Origin: Gammaproteobacteria bacterium
GTDB taxonomy: Bacteria; Pseudomonadota; Gammaproteobacteria; GCA-001735895
Assembly: GCA_024232855.1 (NCBI GenBank)
Contig: JAAEPH010000012.1
Coordinates: 1-34,513, forward strand
DNA length: 34,513 bases
Direction: 5' to 3'
Of the stretch, positions 8,503 to 16,997 are shown in pieces (the first letter of the stretch is position 1; each line of letters opens with the position of its first letter). The notes under the pieces are model-generated. The model had not been told where the DNA came from. It made no database searches and worked only from the letters and a program-made list of their open reading frames with translations. The translations under genes were made by a program, and so were the position numbers.

Positions 8503-8529
8503 ATATTATGGCTGTCAGATACGGGTCAA
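8503..8529 (-). promoter_or_regulatory. Possible sigma70-like promoter of glnK-amtB
   Basis: Read on the minus strand, TTGACC (8529-8524) and TAATAT (8508-8503) are separated by 15 bp, shorter than ideal. I did not find a clean sigma54 -24/-12 element; the best GG-N10-GC match overlaps the NtrC-like site and is weak. Confidence 0.3.
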
Positions 8530-8563
8530 TTATGCGACCCCGGGGGAAACTTATCGCCAAAAA

Positions 8564-8580
8564 TGCACCAACCGAGTGCA
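8564..8580. promoter_or_regulatory. NtrC-like binding site upstream of glnK
   Basis: TGCACCAACCGAGTGCA fits the NtrC (GlnG) consensus TGCACC-N5-GGTGCA with one mismatch. It lies 107 bp upstream of the glnK start, in the gap below the epimerase gene. NtrC activation of glnK-amtB under nitrogen limitation is the known pattern in Gammaproteobacteria, so location and sequence agree. Confidence 0.55.
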
Positions 8581-8644
8581 TTCACGCGGCTGAAGGTTTG
8601 TCCTCGAGGGTTCAGTCCGTAAGTTCACCCAGGTTTGCCGGGTC

Positions 8645-9676
8645 TCAGGGTTTACCGGGCCAGGTGTCGCTGAGGCGGTAACCGCCCGGCCAGGGGTCAT
8701 CGGGGTCGAGCATGATCTGGTGGGTTCCGCTGACCCAGGCGCGGCCACGGATGGATGGAATGATTGCGCTCTTGTCGCCGACACGGGTTTCTTCGACGAT
8801 GCTGCAATCGAAGCGTGAATCGATGATCGAACGGCCGATCATTTTGTCACCGGCTTGCATCAATCCCCGGGCATGCAGTACCGCCATGCGCGCCGAACAA
8901 CCCGTGCCGCAAGGGGAACGATCGAGTTTACCCGGATCGATGGCGACCGTATTGCGACTGACGCGAATTCCGTTTTCCTCGCGTATCGGCAGTGTGAATT
9001 CGCAGAAGGAAACATGTGACCAGTCGCGATTGGTGGGGTGGCGGAAGCCGAGTTGATCAGTCGCCGCCGCACTGATCCTGGCGCCGAGCCGGGCCAGGTC
9101 GAAGGCTTCGTCGGGCTTGATTTCGAAGCCGAGTGCGGCCGCATCGACGAGGACGAAACTATCGCCGCCGTAGGCGGTGTCGACGCTCAGGGTACCCACC
9201 CCTTCGACTTCGAGGGTGGCGTTCAGCTGATCGGCAAACGAGGGCACATTATGAACCTCGATGCTTTGTGCCTTGCCGTTTTCGCAGTAAGCCTTTACCG
9301 GCACCAGGCCGCCGGGCGCTTCGAGGATAAACTCGGTCACCGGTTCCTGCATGGCGACCAGGCCGGTGTCGAGCAAAACGGTGGACACGCAGATCGAATT
9401 GGAGCCCGACATCGGCGGGGTGTGTTCCGGTTCCATGATGATAAATCCAAACCTGGCCTGCGGATGCTTCGCCGGGACCAGCAGGTTGATGTGCTTGAAT
9501 ACGCCGCCGCGCGGTTCGTTCAAAACCAGGTTGCGTAAGCCGTTGTCGCTATCGATCCAGCGCGCCTGTTGCCACAGGGTTTCACCCGGTGGCGGGCTGA
9601 CGCCGCCGACGATCACGTTACCCACTTCGCCTTCGGCGTGGCAGGAGACCATGTGAATGATTTTTGAGCTTCTCAT
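8645..9676 (-). CDS. Proline racemase-superfamily enzyme, probable 4-hydroxyproline 2-epimerase
   Basis: A 343-aa member of the proline racemase family, which interconverts L- and D-forms of proline or hydroxyproline, or dehydrates 3-hydroxyproline. The second catalytic position is Cys256 in [17 protein letters not shown]. The first, normally Cys in an MCGHG motif, is Ser90 here (PPMSGSNS). Ser-Cys pairs occur in this superfamily, and 4-hydroxyproline epimerase is the likeliest role, but the exact activity is open. The N-terminal motif is [15 protein letters not shown]. The start ATG overlaps the stop of the upstream membrane-protein gene (ATGA), so the two are translationally coupled. No other hydroxyproline catabolic genes are adjacent. 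Confidence 0.75.
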   Translation of the reverse strand: MRSSKIIHMVSCHAEGEVGNVIVGGVSPPPGETLWQQARWIDSDNGLRNLVLNEPRGGVFKHINLLVPAKHPQARFGFIIMEPEHTPPMSGSNSICVSTVLLDTGLVAMQEPVTEFILEAPGGLVPVKAYCENGKAQSIEVHNVPSFADQLNATLEVEGVGTLSVDTAYGGDSFVLVDAAALGFEIKPDEAFDLARLGARISAAATDQLGFRHPTNRDWSHVSFCEFTLPIREENGIRVSRNTVAIDPGKLDRSPCGTGCSARMAVLHARGLMQAGDKMIGRSIIDSRFDCSIVEETRVGDKSAIIPSIRGRAWVSGTHQIMLDPDDPWPGGYRLSDTWPGKP

Positions 9677-10161
9677 GTTCTACTGAAATGTATCCGGAAA
9701 TGAACCAGCCAGGCAATGATAAAGCAGAAATAGATTCCCAGCGCCCATCCGATGCTTGAATGCAACCGGACTTCTTGGTCAGGATTCGCCAGAATCGCCA
9801 GTTGCACGGTAAATATCGCCAAAAGCAGGTGGACTACGCCCATGATTATCATCTGGCGTTGGAAAAATGCCCGGGTGTGTTCCAGTCTTTCGGGCGCGAG
9901 CCAGTATTCGCGATTGGGTATTTTCAAGGAAAAACCGATGCGCTTTTCGGACCGGCGCGGCACAAAAATGAAAATACCGACCAACATCGCAACCATGGAC
10001 AGATAAATGCCAAAGAAAACGTTTCTGCCGGACCAGTCGTTGGGCGCGCCACGCCCATCGAAATGCGAGGCCACCACCTCGGGCATTTGCGGATAGTAAT
10101 ACAACACCTGTGCCGCGGCGAGGAGCACGAGGCAATAGAAAAGGCGCCGCGGCGCGCTCAT
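9673..10161 (-). CDS. Small membrane protein, DUF1648-like
   Basis: A 162-aa inner-membrane protein with about four hydrophobic segments: residues 7-23, 47-66, 103-124 and 138-155. After the first segment comes a P-x-x-V-x-x-HF-x-x-x-G-x-P-x-x-W pattern ([18 protein letters not shown]), which resembles the DUF1648 domain of bacterial SdpI-type membrane proteins. Function unknown. Its stop codon overlaps the epimerase start by four bases, so it is made together with that enzyme; a role linked to amino-acid uptake would be speculation. Start ATG 10161 has GGAG about 11 bases upstream. Confidence 0.65.
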   Translation of the reverse strand: MSAPRRLFYCLVLLAAAQVLYYYPQMPEVVASHFDGRGAPNDWSGRNVFFGIYLSMVAMLVGIFIFVPRRSEKRIGFSLKIPNREYWLAPERLEHTRAFFQRQMIIMGVVHLLLAIFTVQLAILANPDQEVRLHSSIGWALGIYFCFIIAWLVHFRIHFSRT

Positions 10162-10186
10162 GCGGAGGCCGTCTCCGGTGGTAGTG

Positions 10187-10570
10187 CTACTGGTACTCGA
10201 AAGATTTACTGCTCAGCACCGCGCGATCGTCATCGAGCACATTGACGGTCCAGGTTCCCTTCCAGGCGGGGATCAGGGTTTTGCTGGTCCAGACGCGCCA
10301 ACGCGCGGCCTTCACCTCGAAGCTCTTCTCGAACATGACCTTGTCATTATAGGTCCATTGATGCGTCACGGTTTGACCCGACATATCGGCTAGCTCAGTG
10401 AAAAATGAGATCGACGTAAAGGAACTGCTGTCGATGCTATCCACCATGATCACCGGTTCTCGGTTGTCGATACCAATGGTAAAAAGTGCGCGGCTTATTT
10501 CGCCGGCATATCCGCTGCCGCTGTAGGCAAGCGCGGCTGAAAGTACCAGGGATTTCAGAGGTAAGTGCAT
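10187..10570 (-). CDS. Exported DUF2914-like protein
   Basis: A 127-aa protein with a signal peptide (residues 1 to about 22, hydrophobic LVLSAALAYS) and a single domain. The VTHQWTYNDKVMFEKSFEV then RWRVWTSKTLIPAWKGTWTV pattern (residues about 67-108) resembles DUF2914, a small beta-rich domain of unknown function often found in periplasmic or envelope proteins. GGAGA lies six bases upstream of the ATG. It sits 25 bp upstream of the DUF1648-like gene on the same strand and is probably the first gene of that operon. No enzymatic residues are evident. Confidence 0.65.
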   Translation of the reverse strand: MHLPLKSLVLSAALAYSGSGYAGEISRALFTIGIDNREPVIMVDSIDSSSFTSISFFTELADMSGQTVTHQWTYNDKVMFEKSFEVKAARWRVWTSKTLIPAWKGTWTVNVLDDDRAVLSSKSFEYQ

Positions 10571-10653
10571 TGAAGTCTCCTTGACTGTGTTGGTTCTGAC
10601 TATAGCAACAATTATCGGGGTTTGCAGTAGCGCCGTATGGCTTGAAAACGGTC

Positions 10654-11541
10654 TTAGACGGGGAGGTCTCGGCGCCGCTGCTCGCGCAACAGATCGATCA
10701 TCGCCTCGGCGCTCAATGACAGGGTCCGACCCTTGCGGGTAACGATGCCGAGTGGGCGCTGCACGTCCAGCCCATGCAGGTTCTGCGCGACCAGGCTCGT
10801 ATCGACCATGCTCCGCGGAAGAATGCTCCAGCCCAGGTTGGCGGACACCATTACCTTGATGGTTTCCAGGTAATTGGTTTCGAGAATGATGTTGAGTCGA
10901 TCCTGCGTGCCGGCGAACAGGGTGTTGATTATCTTACGGGTAAAGGTTCCGGTCGAAGGCAGAATCGCGGCGTACTGCAACAACATTTCTGGAACGATAT
11001 CGGTCTGGTTGGCCAGTTCGTGGTCAGCAGCCAGTACGACGACCATCTGGTCTATCCATACAGGCTCGCAATGGAGACGCTCATCCGCCAGTTCGGGCAG
11101 CGTAACGATGGCGAGTTCGAGGTCGTTTGCGGCGACCGCCACGCAGGCGTCTTCCGAATCCATGAAGTGAAGGTCGAGGTCGACTTGCGGATAGAGGATT
11201 TTGAAATCGCGCAGCGCCTGTGGCAATCGATGTAAGCCGATGTGGTGGCTGGTGGCAAAACCGAGGCTTCCGCTCGGCACTCCCTGTTGCCGGCTCAAGC
11301 CGGAACGAAAGGATTTCAGTTCCTGCAGGATGCGTTCGGCATGTGGTTTGAAGGCCTTGCCGTTTGGCGTCAGGATGCTGCGTTTGCCGATGCGATCGAA
11401 CAGTGGCACCTTGAGGTTGCTTTCCAGCTGACGTATTCGCTTGCTGACCGCGGGCTGGGTAACGTGCAGCTTCTCGGCGGCGAGTGAGAAGGACTCGAGC
11501 TCGGCAATCGCGAGGAAGGCGTTGATCTGGCTGATTTGCAT
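10654..11541 (-). CDS. LysR-family transcriptional regulator divergent from leuC
   Basis: A 295-aa LysR-type regulator. The winged helix-turn-helix is at residues 1-60 (SFSLAAEKLHVTQPAVSKRIRQLE), followed by the helical linker and a periplasmic-binding-like effector domain to the end. It diverges from leuC across 97 bp that hold a palindrome of the LysR-box type (11546-11560), so self-regulation and control of the leucine operon are likely by analogy with similar arrangements in pseudomonads. The effector-domain start RQQGVPSGSLGFATSHHIGLHRLP resembles CysB/CbbR-like subgroups only in general; the ligand is not identifiable. Confidence 0.87.
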   Translation of the reverse strand: MQISQINAFLAIAELESFSLAAEKLHVTQPAVSKRIRQLESNLKVPLFDRIGKRSILTPNGKAFKPHAERILQELKSFRSGLSRQQGVPSGSLGFATSHHIGLHRLPQALRDFKILYPQVDLDLHFMDSEDACVAVAANDLELAIVTLPELADERLHCEPVWIDQMVVVLAADHELANQTDIVPEMLLQYAAILPSTGTFTRKIINTLFAGTQDRLNIILETNYLETIKVMVSANLGWSILPRSMVDTSLVAQNLHGLDVQRPLGIVTRKGRTLSLSAEAMIDLLREQRRRDLPV

Positions 11542-11545
11542 AACT

Positions 11546-11560
11546 ATTCCAAATAGGAAT
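11546..11560. promoter_or_regulatory. LysR-box-like palindrome
   Basis: ATTCC-AAATA-GGAAT is a perfect 15-bp palindrome of the T-N11-A type bound by LysR proteins. It starts five bases before the regulator's ATG and 79 bp before leuC. An AT-rich 8-bp inverted repeat, TAAAATAA (11561-11568) with TTATTTTA (11588-11595), follows directly. Both could serve autoregulation and activation of leuC. Confidence 0.5.
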
Positions 11561-11638
11561 TAAAATAATGAAAATTATGAATTAGAGTTATTTTAAATCC
11601 AGGCGTAAAATCATACAAGTTATTTACTGGTACTGACG

Positions 11639-13057
11639 ATGACTGGAAAAACCTTATACGACAAGATCTGGGATTTGCACCAGGTGCATGGCGACGACGA
11701 TGCGTCGGCGCTGCTGTATATCGATCGCCACCTGGTGCACGAAGTGACTTCACCGCAAGCCTTCGAAGGGCTTGAAATCGCGCAGCGCCCGCTCTGGCGC
11801 AAACGCTCGATACTGGCCGTGCCCGATCACAACGTGCCCACGACCGGGCTTGAACAGGGTATTACCGACCCGGTGGCGCGCCTTCAGGTCGATACGCTCA
11901 ACGTCAATTGCGACAAGTATGAGCTGACCGAATTCAAGATGGGCGATATACGCCAGGGCATCGTACACGTTATCGGCCCGGAGCAGGGTGCTACCCTGCC
12001 GGGTATGACGGTGGTCTGCGGAGACTCGCATACGTCAACTCACGGGGCTTTCGCCGCGCTCGCGTTCGGCATTGGCACCTCCGAGGTCGAGCATGTCATG
12101 GCGACGCAATGCCTGATTCAGAAAAAGTCGAAAAACATGCGTGTTACCGTAACCGGAGCCGTTGCCGAGGGTATTACCGCCAAGGATATCGTCTTGCATA
12201 TCATCGGTGAGATCGGCACTGCTGGCGGTACCGGCTGTACCATCGAGTTTGCCGGTGAAGCCATTACCGACCTTTCCATGGAAGGACGAATGACGGTCTG
12301 CAACATGACCATCGAGGCCGGCGCGCGCGCCGGCCTGATCGCCTGCGATCAAACCACGCTGGCTTATATCGAGGGGCGTCCGTTTGCGCCCAGCGGTGAA
12401 ACCTGGGATCAGGCGGTCGAGGCCTGGAGTGATCTGCATTCCGATGAAGATGCGATTTTTGATCGCGAAGTCGTCATCGATGCCGCCGATATTGCACCGC
12501 AGGTAACCTGGGGCACTTCACCGGAAATGGTTTGCGCCGTAAGCGACAGGATCCCCGACCCGGCGCGGGAGCCGGATCCGATCAGGGCCGGCGGCATGCG
12601 GGCGGCGCTCGATTACATGGGCCTGGAGGCAAATGCAACCTTCGACGAAGTGAGGGTGGACAAGATTTTCATCGGCTCCTGCACCAACTCGCGCATCGAG
12701 GATTTGCGCGCCGCGGCGATAGTCCTCAAGGGGCGAAAGCTGGCGGACAACGTCAAACTCGCCATGGTGGTTCCCGGGTCGGGATTGATTAAGCAGCAGG
12801 CCGAGGAAGAGGGTCTGGACCGGGTCTTCCTTACGGCGGGCTTCGAGTGGCGCGAGCCGGGCTGTTCGATGTGCCTGGGTATGAATGCCGATCGCCTCGA
12901 GCCCGGCGAACGTTGCGCCTCGACCTCGAATCGCAATTTCGAGGGGCGCCAGGGCCAGGGCGGCCGCACTCACCTGGTTTCGCCGGCGATGGCGGCGGCG
13001 GCCGCTGTCAAGGGATATTTTGTAGATGTGCGTAGGCTGACGCGAGGTGAAGCATGA
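11639..13057 (+). CDS. leuC: 3-isopropylmalate dehydratase large subunit
   Basis: A 472-aa aconitase-family subunit (E. coli 466 aa). With LeuD it isomerises 2-isopropylmalate to 3-isopropylmalate in leucine synthesis. The three cysteines binding the 4Fe-4S cluster are Cys348 (IGSCTNSR), Cys409 and Cys412 (GCSMCLGMN). N-terminal [13 protein letters not shown] and [20 protein letters not shown] are typical of LeuC. The ribosome binding site is weak. The stop overlaps leuD by four bases (ATGA), giving translational coupling of the two subunits. Confidence 0.97.
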   Translation: MTGKTLYDKIWDLHQVHGDDDASALLYIDRHLVHEVTSPQAFEGLEIAQRPLWRKRSILAVPDHNVPTTGLEQGITDPVARLQVDTLNVNCDKYELTEFKMGDIRQGIVHVIGPEQGATLPGMTVVCGDSHTSTHGAFAALAFGIGTSEVEHVMATQCLIQKKSKNMRVTVTGAVAEGITAKDIVLHIIGEIGTAGGTGCTIEFAGEAITDLSMEGRMTVCNMTIEAGARAGLIACDQTTLAYIEGRPFAPSGETWDQAVEAWSDLHSDEDAIFDREVVIDAADIAPQVTWGTSPEMVCAVSDRIPDPAREPDPIRAGGMRAALDYMGLEANATFDEVRVDKIFIGSCTNSRIEDLRAAAIVLKGRKLADNVKLAMVVPGSGLIKQQAEEEGLDRVFLTAGFEWREPGCSMCLGMNADRLEPGERCASTSNRNFEGRQGQGGRTHLVSPAMAAAAAVKGYFVDVRRLTRGEA

Positions 13058-13689
13058 ACAGGTTTGAAAAATTCACCGGTATCGTCGCCGCGATCGATCG
13101 CCCCAACATCGATACCGATGCGATTATTCCAAAGCAGTACCTGAAATCGATCAAGCGCTCCGGGTTTGGCGTCAACCTGTTTGATGACTGGCGTTATCTC
13201 GATCCGGGTGAACCCGGCCAGGATCATTCGCAGCGTCGTATAAACCCGCAGTTCGTACTCAATCGGGAACCATACCGGCATGCGCAGATTTTGCTGGCGC
13301 GCGAAAACTTCGCTTGCGGCTCATCGCGCGAACATGCGGTCTGGGCGTTGATGGACTTCGGTATCAGGGTCGTGATTGCGCCCAGCTTCGCCGATATTTT
13401 CTACAACAACTCGTTCAAGAACGGGCTGCTGCCGATAACGCTCGGCGGCGTGCGGGTCGATCAACTGTTTGCCGAACTCGATGGTCGGCGGGATTACCAG
13501 TTAAACGTGGATCTCGAGCGGCAGGTGGTCACCAATACAGACGGTATCGAAATGGCATTTGAAATCGATGAGTTTCGCAAGTACTGCCTGTTAAACGGAC
13601 TCGACGACATTGGTCTGACCATGCAAAAATCCGACCTGATCACTTCATTCGAGCTGCAGTATTATCAGAAGCTGCCGTGGTTGAAATAG
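13054..13689 (+). CDS. leuD: 3-isopropylmalate dehydratase small subunit
   Basis: A 211-aa swivel-domain partner of LeuC (E. coli 201 aa). Motifs include [20 protein letters not shown] near the N-terminus, the substrate-specifying [15 protein letters not shown] and the [21 protein letters not shown] stretch around residues 108-128. It starts inside the last codon of leuC and is followed after 13 bases by leuB. It completes the heterodimeric isomerase. Confidence 0.97.
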   Translation: MNRFEKFTGIVAAIDRPNIDTDAIIPKQYLKSIKRSGFGVNLFDDWRYLDPGEPGQDHSQRRINPQFVLNREPYRHAQILLARENFACGSSREHAVWALMDFGIRVVIAPSFADIFYNNSFKNGLLPITLGGVRVDQLFAELDGRRDYQLNVDLERQVVTNTDGIEMAFEIDEFRKYCLLNGLDDIGLTMQKSDLITSFELQYYQKLPWLK

Positions 13690-13702
13690 GGAGTGCAAAC
13701 CT

Positions 13703-14791
13703 ATGACTTCTAAAATTGCAATCCTGGCGGGTGACGGCATCGGGCCGGAAATCATTGCCGCCGCGGAAAAGGTGATCGAATGTTTGCGGCAAGATTTCGC
13801 TTTTGCCGCCGAACTCGAACCCGCCGCGATCGGCGGCGCCGGGTATGATCAACATGGTCAACCCCTTCCCGAACAAACGCTGGATATCTGCAAACAGGCG
13901 GACGCGATATTGTTTGGCGCCATCGGTGGCCCGCAATACGACGGGCTCGCGGGCGAATTGCGCCCGGAAAAGGGTTTGCTGAATTTGCGCTCGTCCCTGT
14001 CCCTGTTTTCAAACTTGCGCCCGGCTATTCTTTATCCGCAGCTGGCTTCCGCCTCCAGCCTGAAATCCGAACTGGTCGCAGGTCTCGACATAATGATTGT
14101 GCGTGAACTGACCGGGGGTATATATTTCGGCGGGCCGCGTGGAATTCGCGAGCGCGAAGACGGCAGCCGGGAAGGCTTTAACACCATGGTTTATGCCGAG
14201 CATGAAATCGAGCGCATCGCACGTTCCGCATTCGATATCGCGCGCCTGCGTAATCGCGGCCTGTGTTCGGTGGATAAAGCCAACGTACTCGAAGTTTCCG
14301 AACTCTGGCGCGAGGTGGTGGATCGGGTTGCCGAGGACTATGCCGACGTTACGGTGAGTCACCTGTATGTCGATAATGCCGCCATGCAGCTGGTGCGGGC
14401 GCCCAGGCAATTCGATGTCATTGTTACCGGCAACCTGTTCGGCGACATTCTCTCCGACACCGCGGCAATGCTGACCGGGTCGATCGGCATGCTGCCGTCG
14501 GCCTCGCTCGACGAGAACGGCAAGGGGATGTTTGAACCGGTGCACGGCTCGGCGCCCGATATCGCGGGCAATAACCTGGCTAATCCGCTGGCGACGATAC
14601 TTTCGCTGGCGATGATGTTGCGTTACAGCCTGCAACAGCCGCAACTCGCCGAGCTGATCGAAGCCGCGGTCGGTGCGGTGCTCGATCAGGGCTTACGCAC
14701 GGCCGATATCGCCGCCGGCGCAAGCAGTGTGGGTACACGCGAGATGGGCGATGCGGTGGTGGCGGCAATTCGTGCGGCTGGCGGCCGTTAG
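13703..14791 (+). CDS. leuB: 3-isopropylmalate dehydrogenase
   Basis: A 362-aa NAD-dependent decarboxylating dehydrogenase that converts 3-isopropylmalate to 2-oxoisocaproate (via the 2-isopropyl-3-oxosuccinate intermediate), the third leucine-specific step. It shows the N-terminal [11 protein letters not shown], the substrate-binding [14 protein letters not shown] and [10 protein letters not shown], and the metal and cofactor-binding [14 protein letters not shown] and [12 protein letters not shown] segments. Length is normal. A GGGAG ribosome binding site precedes the ATG. It is third in the leuCDB operon and is followed after 16 bp by asd. Confidence 0.97.
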   Translation: MTSKIAILAGDGIGPEIIAAAEKVIECLRQDFAFAAELEPAAIGGAGYDQHGQPLPEQTLDICKQADAILFGAIGGPQYDGLAGELRPEKGLLNLRSSLSLFSNLRPAILYPQLASASSLKSELVAGLDIMIVRELTGGIYFGGPRGIREREDGSREGFNTMVYAEHEIERIARSAFDIARLRNRGLCSVDKANVLEVSELWREVVDRVAEDYADVTVSHLYVDNAAMQLVRAPRQFDVIVTGNLFGDILSDTAAMLTGSIGMLPSASLDENGKGMFEPVHGSAPDIAGNNLANPLATILSLAMMLRYSLQQPQLAELIEAAVGAVLDQGLRTADIAAGASSVGTREMGDAVVAAIRAAGGR

Positions 14792-14807
14792 GTCAAAGAG
14801 GAATGAA

Positions 14808-15923
14808 ATGAAAAGAGTTGGATTTGTAGGCTGGCGCGGCATGGTCGGATCGGTGCTGATGCAGCGTATGCTGGATGAACAGGATTTCTCGCAGATCGAA
14901 GAGCCTGTATTTTTTAGCACCTCGCAAGCGGGCGAGCGCGGGCCGGACATCGGCAAGGATATTCCGCTGCTGCAGGATGCCAACGACCTGCAACAGTTGA
15001 AAACGATGGATGCGATCGTCAGCTGCCAGGGCGGCGACTACACAAAATCGGTACATGCGCAGCTGCACGCCGGTGGTTGGAAGGGTTACTGGGTCGACGC
15101 CGCTTCGACACTACGCATGGAGGATGACAGTATCATCATCCTCGATCCGGTAAACCGCTCCGTGATCGACGCAGCGCTGGCTTCGGGTTGCCGGGATTTT
15201 ATCGGCGGCAATTGCACGGTGAGCCTGATGATGATGGCAATGGGCGGCCTGTTTGATCACGACCTGGTCGAGTGGATGAGCGTCATGACTTATCAGGCTG
15301 CCTCGGGCGGGGGCGCGCGCCATATGCGTGAGTTGATTTCCGGAATGGGGAGCCTGCAGCAGAGCGTGGTGGATCTACTGGACGATCCCGCGTCGGCGAT
15401 ACTCGAAATCGATCGCCTGGTAACCGAACGCCTGCGTTCCCCGGATTATCCCAGCGAACAGTTCGGAGTACCCCTGGCCGGAAGCCTGATTCCATGGATC
15501 GACGCGCAGCGCGACAATGGTCAGAGCCGTGAAGAATGGAAAGCCGGCGTCGAAGCGAACAAGATTCTCGGACGCAGGCAAAGCCTGATTCCCATCGATG
15601 GGCTGTGTGTGCGCGTCGGTGCGATGCGCTGTCATTCGCAGGCGCTGACCGTCAAGTTGAGGCGCGACGTCCCCGTCGATGAAATCATGCAGATGCTTGC
15701 CGAGTCCAACGACTGGGTCAGCGTGTTGCCGAACGACAGGCAAATCTCGATGCAGCGCCTTACGCCGGCGGCGGTCACCGGGTCCCTGGACATACCGGTG
15801 GGCAGATTGCGCAAACTGAATATGGGTGACGAGTATCTAGCCGCTTTTACGGTTGGCGATCAGCTGCTATGGGGCGCCGCGGAACCCTTGCGTCGCATGC
15901 TCAATATCCTGCATGAGCATTAG
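14808..15923 (+). CDS. asd: Aspartate-semialdehyde dehydrogenase
   Basis: A 371-aa NADPH enzyme that reduces aspartyl phosphate to aspartate semialdehyde, the branch point to lysine, threonine and methionine (E. coli 367 aa). It has the dinucleotide-binding [18 protein letters not shown], the active-site Cys136 in [12 protein letters not shown] and the later [13 protein letters not shown] with the catalytic His. A longer frame opens upstream inside leuB, but ATG 14808 has GAGG at the right distance and matches family N-termini. It follows leuB, the common gammaproteobacterial arrangement, and overlaps the following usg gene. Confidence 0.97.
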   Translation: MKRVGFVGWRGMVGSVLMQRMLDEQDFSQIEEPVFFSTSQAGERGPDIGKDIPLLQDANDLQQLKTMDAIVSCQGGDYTKSVHAQLHAGGWKGYWVDAASTLRMEDDSIIILDPVNRSVIDAALASGCRDFIGGNCTVSLMMMAMGGLFDHDLVEWMSVMTYQAASGGGARHMRELISGMGSLQQSVVDLLDDPASAILEIDRLVTERLRSPDYPSEQFGVPLAGSLIPWIDAQRDNGQSREEWKAGVEANKILGRRQSLIPIDGLCVRVGAMRCHSQALTVKLRRDVPVDEIMQMLAESNDWVSVLPNDRQISMQRLTPAAVTGSLDIPVGRLRKLNMGDEYLAAFTVGDQLLWGAAEPLRRMLNILHEH

Positions 15924-16875
15924 CGTGACACATCGCGTCGCGCTCTCGCATGCCGGCGGAGTCGCTGCCGAGGCGATTCTGGAAAAATTATCCGAATCCG
16001 GCATCGCGCCGGATTCGCTGGTTTTACTCGACCACGAATCGAATGCCGGCAAGCGCCTGCCCTATGGTGGTAGCCATCTGCGGCTGGCCGATCAGGCGCA
16101 GTATGATTTATCGAGTTGTGCGCTATTGTTGATGCCGCAGGCCGACACGGAGCTGGAAACGGCGGCGCTGCGGCAGGGCTGCCTGTTGTTAAGTCACTCG
16201 ATTTCGGACCCGCGTCCCGCCGTTTTTCTCGCGGCCGGCGGACAAGAACCCGAGCTGTCTTATACCGAAACCAGGATACGACTCGCCGGCCCTGAACTCT
16301 GCTGCCTGTTACCATCGCTGATCGAACTCGATAAGCTGGCTGGAATTTCGCAATTGAACATAACCCTGCTACGCAGTGCCGAATTTCACGGCAAGGCCGG
16401 AATCGATGAACTCGCCTCGCAAACCGTGAACCTGCTGAATGGCCGTCCTGTCGAATCTTCGGTGTTCTCGCAGCAGATGGCTTTTAACCTGTTGCCGGAG
16501 CCGCTGGATTGGGCAGTTGAGACCGATCTACGGCGCTATTTGGGAACTAGTTCATATCCGATAGCGCTGCAAACGGTTAATGTACCGATATTCCATGGTT
16601 TTGTCGCAGCAGTGCAGATTCGGCTTGCGACTGACGTTGTTCTGGAAGATTGCATAAAATGCCTGTCAGCACTGGATAAGGTGACGCTCAAGGAGTCGGA
16701 TGCAAGTCCAATATCCGATTGTAATCAATCGTTTAGCTGTGTAATAAGCCACCTGGAGCAGGCGCCGAATCAACCCTCCAGCCTTCAATTCTGGATGGTT
16801 GCGGACCCCATGAGATACGGATTGGCAAATAATTACGTGAATGTTACAGACTTTTTGCTAAAATCTTTTTTGTAA
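15913..16875 (+). CDS. usg: USG-1-like protein (asd paralogue of unclear function)
   Basis: A 320-aa protein resembling aspartate-semialdehyde dehydrogenase in fold but with divergent motifs, as in the USG-1 family found next to asd and upstream of fimV or truA. The C-terminal half keeps [17 protein letters not shown] and [12 protein letters not shown], typical of USG-1. At the place of the active Cys there is GPELCCLL, so a cysteine survives but not the normal GGNC setting; activity as a dehydrogenase is doubtful. The chosen ATG 15913 overlaps the end of asd by 11 bases; the frame is open further upstream but inside asd. The last 350 bases are more AT-rich than the neighbours. Confidence 0.8.
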   Translation: MSISVTHRVALSHAGGVAAEAILEKLSESGIAPDSLVLLDHESNAGKRLPYGGSHLRLADQAQYDLSSCALLLMPQADTELETAALRQGCLLLSHSISDPRPAVFLAAGGQEPELSYTETRIRLAGPELCCLLPSLIELDKLAGISQLNITLLRSAEFHGKAGIDELASQTVNLLNGRPVESSVFSQQMAFNLLPEPLDWAVETDLRRYLGTSSYPIALQTVNVPIFHGFVAAVQIRLATDVVLEDCIKCLSALDKVTLKESDASPISDCNQSFSCVISHLEQAPNQPSSLQFWMVADPMRYGLANNYVNVTDFLLKSFL

Positions 16876-16997
16876 TCTATAGTTACAACTACTTGTGAAA
16901 GTGCTTTCTTTAAAGTAAATTCTCTGACTATCATCATAGGTGCATGGATTAAGGCACTTTTTTATAAGAAACCGGTCGGGGAGCTGGGAGACGAAAC

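Noticed and set aside
16905-16965. AAAGTGC...GCACTTTTTT as a terminator between usg and fimV
   Set aside because: The loop would be more than 40 nt, too long for a reliable intrinsic terminator.
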